A DNA stretch of 64,000 bases, taken from NCBI GenBank assembly GCA_965198095.1, contig OZ240239.1, forward strand, positions 744,001 to 808,000, written 5' to 3'. How positions within the stretch are numbered: position 1 is the first letter of the stretch; every line of letters begins with the position of its first letter. Below, in pieces: positions 60,799 to 64,000 of this stretch. The notes beneath the pieces were generated by a model. That model was not told where the DNA came from. It was given only the letters and a program-made list of their open reading frames with translations, and made no database searches. The translations under genes and the position numbers were made by a program. This DNA is from CBDFJH01 sp965198095. GTDB taxonomy: Bacteria; Latescibacterota; UBA2968; GCA-2709665.

Positions 60799-61698
60799 CT
60801 AGAGGATCTGCCGCGGGACCGCGGCCAGCGCTGAAACGTTGACCCCGTAACCGCCGGCCTGGCCCAGGCGCAGGTCCAGCGTCGACCCCGAGATCATGCG
60901 CGCCCGCGCCGGTGCCAGCGCAAGGCGCTCGATCAGCTGCGCCTCCATCGCCGCCGTGGCCCGCGCCAGCGCCGTTGCCAAGTCGGCCGCCACCCCGACC
61001 GTGGCCAGTTCGGTTTCGGACTCGATCCAGATGCCGCGGTGCGGCGGGTTCTTGAGCAGTTCCAGGGTCAGATCGACGCTGGCGGGGGTGTTCACCCCGG
61101 AATGGGCCTCGCCGTACCCCATCGCCGCGTGCACGTCGCCCAGCGCCAGCAGCGCGCCCTCAACCTGCACCGGCAGGTAGACGGTGGCGCCGGCGGTTAT
61201 CTCGTTCAGGTCCAGGTTCCCCCCGTACTCGCCCAGCTCCAGGGCGATCTCGCTCCGGTCGGCCGGGGCCACGCCGATCGTGCCGACCATCGGCCGCAGC
61301 GGCAGGCGCAACTCCCCGTCCAGCCAGAGGCCGTCGTCGCGGACCAGGAACTCGGAGACGGCCGGTTGCACCGCCACCGCCCCGGCGAGGCCGGTGGCCG
61401 GGGTGGCCGCCACCCAGCCGGTCCGATCCAGCGCGATCGCCTCGATCGTTACCGCCAGCACGTCGCCGGGTGCGGCCCCTTCCACCCACAGCGGGCCGGT
61501 GACCGGGTTCATCCGCTCGGGCCGGCGCGCGGCAAGGTAGGCGCCGATGTCGCGCCGGCGGACGAAGAACCCATCGTAGGCGTCCCGCACCCTTATCCGC
61601 AGCCGTTCGCCCGGGACGACCTTCGCCGCCGGCGGGTTGCAAGGCGAGAAGCGGGTTACCGCCAGATCGCTGTCGATAGTGCGCCTAGAGCCCGGCAT
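60799..61698 (-). CDS. Acetamidase/formamidase family protein
   Basis: A roughly 299-residue FmdA/AmdA-family amidohydrolase. Visible are IDSDLAVTRFSPCNPPAAKVVPGERLRIRVRDAYDG at the start, MNPVTGPLWVEGAAPGDVLAVTIEAI, LPLRPMVGTIGVAP, the GEYGGNLDLNEITAGATVYLPVQVEGALLALGDVHAAMGYGEAHSGVNTPASVDLTLEL block (family signature) and a C terminus with GQAGGYGVNVSALA. It would hydrolyse short-chain amides. The ATG at 61698 overlaps the end of an alcohol dehydrogenase remnant by 14 bases. Composition is distinctly richer in GCC and GGC codons than flanking genes, suggesting foreign origin for the 60.7-61.9 kb segment. Confidence 0.85.
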   Translation of the reverse strand: MPGSRRTIDSDLAVTRFSPCNPPAAKVVPGERLRIRVRDAYDGFFVRRRDIGAYLAARRPERMNPVTGPLWVEGAAPGDVLAVTIEAIALDRTGWVAATPATGLAGAVAVQPAVSEFLVRDDGLWLDGELRLPLRPMVGTIGVAPADRSEIALELGEYGGNLDLNEITAGATVYLPVQVEGALLALGDVHAAMGYGEAHSGVNTPASVDLTLELLKNPPHRGIWIESETELATVGVAADLATALARATAAMEAQLIERLALAPARARMISGSTLDLRLGQAGGYGVNVSALAAVPRQIL

Positions 61699-62056
61699 TC
61701 GAAGTCTCGACGATCGACTTGACCAGGCCCGGGTCCTTGGTCGTACGCCCAAACAGCGCCGGCACCTGTGCGAGCTGCATGCGGGCGGTAATCCAGGGAC
61801 GGGTGTCGATGCGGCCTTCCTCGATCGCGGCGATGATCTCCGGGAAGAGGCCGTGGCCGTTGCGCGAGGCCAGCACGTTTGGCTCGCGGCGAACGAAAGG
61901 GTAGGCGGGTCGATATCGATCGGTGGATAGCCGTCTGCGCGATGCCGCGTATCGCACCATGAGCTCGTCGGTCTTCAACTGCTCCAGCTGATCTTCCAGT
62001 CTGGTGGCGAAGGTCCGCCCGGGAACTTTCGAAGGAAACTTCACGTTCGAACTCAA
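61685..62056 (-). pseudogene. Chimeric frame: native N-terminal stub joined to an alcohol dehydrogenase C terminus
   Basis: A 123-residue open frame that appears to join two unrelated genes. Residues 1-55 (VKFPSKVPGRTFATRLEDQLEQLKTDELMVRYAASRRRLSTDRYRPAYPFV) start at TTG 62056 after a GAGGGAGAG ribosome site and resemble the entry to a GH32/GH43-like enzyme (DRYRPAYPF). From about residue 56 it becomes RREPNVLASRNGHGLFPEIIAAIEEGRIDTRPWITARMQLAQVPALFG...DPGLVKSIVET, the last 65 residues of a zinc-type alcohol dehydrogenase. Neither part is complete. The junction is near 61891. Confidence 0.6.
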
Positions 62057-62079
62057 GCTGGGAACTCTCCCTCGAGCGT

Positions 62080-63963
62080 TCAGGACGCCGCGAAATCCAG
62101 GTTCTCCGTGATTCGGGCGCCCTCTTTCTTGAACGTGTCCATGTAGAGACGAATACGCTCCCGGGCCGCGGGCAGATCGTGATTGTTGAGGTTGATGTTC
62201 AGGAGATCGATATACCAGGGTGTCTTCACATCGTCCCGCACGTAGGTCTCCACGATCTCCCTGGCGATCGGCAGGGTGGTCCCCTTGGAGTCGTCGTGGA
62301 CGTCTCTGTTCCCCGCCTGGATGAGCTTCTCGTATTCCTCGGCCAACAACCGCTTGAACAGATCGGGCGTGAACGTGTCTCCCGCGTTCACGCCGGTTTC
62401 CGGGTCGTCATCCGTGAGCGTGCCCCCCTTGTGGAGCCACTCCCAGAGGATGCCGAGCCGGATCTCTCCGGTGGCCATGTCTTCCATCAGGTACATGACG
62501 TTGTCGTCACCGAAAAAATCGGCCGGCTTCAGCGCCGCGGCCTGGAGTCCCTGACCGAACGCATTGCCGTATTGCAGCGCGACGCTCAGAAGGTTCCGCG
62601 CGCCTCGGATCGTCCGGGGTTCCGGCTCGAGCAGCACCAGACCGTCGGCATCTTCCTGCGTATAGGTGAGCGGAGGAAAGGTCCTCCCAAGCTGGTTGTC
62701 CCGGCCGGCTTCTTCCCACACCGGCCGCACGATATGGACCATCTTCCAGTGGGCGACCCACTTGCCGCTGGCCCCTTCCCTCTGCTCGCGAGCGGCGCCC
62801 GCGACCGCCTTTTCCATGCTGGACGCCACCCCTTCCTTGGACCCGACCGGGATGTTGGGTTCCATGCCGCCCTGCCAAAGCGCGAAGTTCCCGTTGATAT
62901 CGGGCGTGTTAACGGCGCGGCGGACCCGGTCTTCGTAGTTTCTCATGTAGCCGTAGGTCATCGTGATGGACTCGATGCCGGGGTTGACGAACGCCGTTTC
63001 CCACGCCATCGCGTCCGCAACGCTGTTGATGTAGTCCCATCGCCCCGTGTTGTATCCAACGAAATGTCTGCCCAGCGCCGCGCGGATTTCCATCAGCTGA
63101 AAGGTGGCCTCGAGCTGTTCGACGAGGACGTAGACCTTGACCGTGCCCTCCGAAAGGCCAAGATGGGTCTCGAGCGCGGAGAGCATTTCATCCCAGAGCG
63201 CGGCTTCTTCCGCCGTCTGTATCTTGGGCAGATAGAGGACGATGGATGAACCGGCGTTCCGAAGTTGCCGATGGTTGTTCACGATATAGAGCGTCATGTC
63301 GACGATCGATGCCGAAAGCGCCACGCCGTTTGGATCGCGAACGTGCCGGTCGTCCAGATGCAACCCCCTGGCCCGGAAGATCTTCGTCGTGAAATCCAGC
63401 TGTTTCTCCCAGTCTTCGATCGTCGCTCGTCCGAAAAAGCGCGAGGCCCATTCGTTCATCTCCCCGGCGACCTGCTCGGCCGCGGTCAAGAAGACCGGAT
63501 CCTTCTTGACCGCCAGTTCGAGGTTCCTCTGGTTGTCCAGGGACATCGTTGTGGTCTGACCCAGGGCATCCTCTCCGTCGAACATCCAGCCGTCGGCGCC
63601 GGACAACAACGCGTAGGCGACGTTCCGGATGCTCCGTTCGACCGGCGCGTTCGGCTTCGCGGCCGGGCCCGTGCCCTGGATCCACTGCCGCCGCAGGTCG
63701 TGCGGTATCTCTGAGCCGATGAATTTTCCCGCCCTTGCGTCGCCCGCCTTGATGTCGATTCTCGGGATGGGTTCATCCGGATTCAGGAAGGCGATGCGCT
63801 GCCTGTTTCGCGCGCGCGCCTCGCGTCTTTCGATTCTTTTCGCCATCACCGCTTTTTGGTCATCGTTGAATCGGGCCAGGGCGGTCAGGCCATGAATCGC
63901 TTCCGGGGTGTAGACATCGCCGTAGGTGGCTTGGAGGTTGTCTCGAATTTGGATACGGCTCAC
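62080..63963 (-). CDS. aceB: Malate synthase
   Basis: A 627-residue malate synthase that condenses glyoxylate with acetyl-CoA. Type A-like features are GVYTPEAI-type entry (GDVYTPEAIHGLTALARF), ARNAFNP-like IPRIDIKAGD, GADGWMFDGEDALGQTTTMSLDNQRNLELAV, YLPKIQTAEEAALWDEMLSALETHLGL, VKVYVLVEQLEATFQLMEIRAALGRHFVGYNTGRWDYINS and MTYGYMRNYEDRVRRAVNTPDINGNFALWQGGMEPNIP. It is somewhat longer than E. coli AceB (533) with a divergent C terminus. No isocitrate lyase gene is present, though prpB encodes a related lyase. Start GTG 63963 is the family-consistent one. Confidence 0.9.
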   Translation of the reverse strand: MSRIQIRDNLQATYGDVYTPEAIHGLTALARFNDDQKAVMAKRIERREARARNRQRIAFLNPDEPIPRIDIKAGDARAGKFIGSEIPHDLRRQWIQGTGPAAKPNAPVERSIRNVAYALLSGADGWMFDGEDALGQTTTMSLDNQRNLELAVKKDPVFLTAAEQVAGEMNEWASRFFGRATIEDWEKQLDFTTKIFRARGLHLDDRHVRDPNGVALSASIVDMTLYIVNNHRQLRNAGSSIVLYLPKIQTAEEAALWDEMLSALETHLGLSEGTVKVYVLVEQLEATFQLMEIRAALGRHFVGYNTGRWDYINSVADAMAWETAFVNPGIESITMTYGYMRNYEDRVRRAVNTPDINGNFALWQGGMEPNIPVGSKEGVASSMEKAVAGAAREQREGASGKWVAHWKMVHIVRPVWEEAGRDNQLGRTFPPLTYTQEDADGLVLLEPEPRTIRGARNLLSVALQYGNAFGQGLQAAALKPADFFGDDNVMYLMEDMATGEIRLGILWEWLHKGGTLTDDDPETGVNAGDTFTPDLFKRLLAEEYEKLIQAGNRDVHDDSKGTTLPIAREIVETYVRDDVKTPWYIDLLNINLNNHDLPAARERIRLYMDTFKKEGARITENLDFAAS

Positions 63964-64000
63964 GGCACGACCTCTTTGATCGTAGTCGCGGCCCCTCCCG

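Noticed and set aside
60741..60801. Plus-strand gene end reading GDRLIAVMTEWLIRSNSQAAS, convergent with the acetamidase
   Set aside because: Too short and within the patch junction; it could be a true C terminus from the foreign source or chance, so it is not annotated.

Overview
The window reads as a chromosomal segment of an uncultured, high-GC, Gram-negative-type heterotrophic bacterium. Housekeeping genes (pyrH, purD, purE, pdxJ, fbp, truC, a malate synthase, a tRNA-Leu) are scattered among many catabolic families that recur in sponge-, soil- and ocean-derived uncultured lineages: phytanoyl-CoA dioxygenase-like, sulfatase, RraA, MmgE/PrpD, Ldh_2, CocE/NonD, Gfo/Idh/MocA, enolase superfamily, DapA-like and DUF6807. 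I cannot place the phylum from sequence alone; Poribacteria-, Latescibacterota- or Tectomicrobia-like groups are guesses.

Layout. 0.2-5.8 kb: a sulfatase broken by a frameshift and coupled to a PhyH dioxygenase, then pdxJ, a gamma-glutamyltransferase and an SGNH hydrolase. 5.8-13.3 kb (minus): a 2-methylcitrate-cycle block prpB-prpC-prpD preceded by a TIM-barrel-like unknown, an Ldh_2 dehydrogenase and a DUF6807 protein. 13.4-18.8 kb (plus): N-acyl-D-amino-acid deacylase, CocE/NonD hydrolase, Gfo/Idh/MocA oxidoreductase and a trans-aconitate methyltransferase-like protein. 18.8-20.6 kb: a small TIR-bounded mobile element that has itself been hit by a complete IS481-family element. 20.6-23.3 kb (minus): pyrH, purD, purE. 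23.4-29.5 kb (plus): epimerase, truC, quinone oxidoreductase, HD hydrolase, fbp, a decayed aminotransferase, comB-like gene and tRNA-Leu(CAG) with a clear promoter and terminator. 29.5-36 kb: CDGSH iron-sulfur protein, SMP-30 lactonase, Zn-alcohol dehydrogenase, RraA, DUF2007, and an orphan ABC substrate-binding protein.

36.3-43.4 kb looks like a small defence island. A 5'-truncated type III-like restriction/helicase subunit lies next to an ATG-A-coupled two-gene operon: a DUF4143-type AAA ATPase followed by a 1356-residue NACHT/STAND-like NTPase ending in a PD-(D/E)xK-like nuclease module. An apparently leaderless promoter overlaps a short inverted repeat just before the operon. This is my best candidate for an undescribed system.

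43.7-54.3 kb (minus) is a long, tightly spaced carbohydrate-type operon: NhaC antiporter, TIM-barrel unknown, class IV aminotransferase, DapA-like protein, GH29 fucosidase, double ABM protein, FAD oxidoreductase and GH20-like protein. It is preceded by the second copy of the TIR-bounded element (54.3-54.8 kb). 55.1-64 kb (minus) holds a fused E1alpha-E1beta 2-oxoacid dehydrogenase, an Nramp-like transporter, an enolase-superfamily dehydratase, an atypical SDR and malate synthase. Between the last two, a roughly 1.2-kb very GC-rich patch (3' end of an alcohol dehydrogenase plus an acetamidase/formamidase) appears to replace the middle of a native gene, leaving its two ends on either side.
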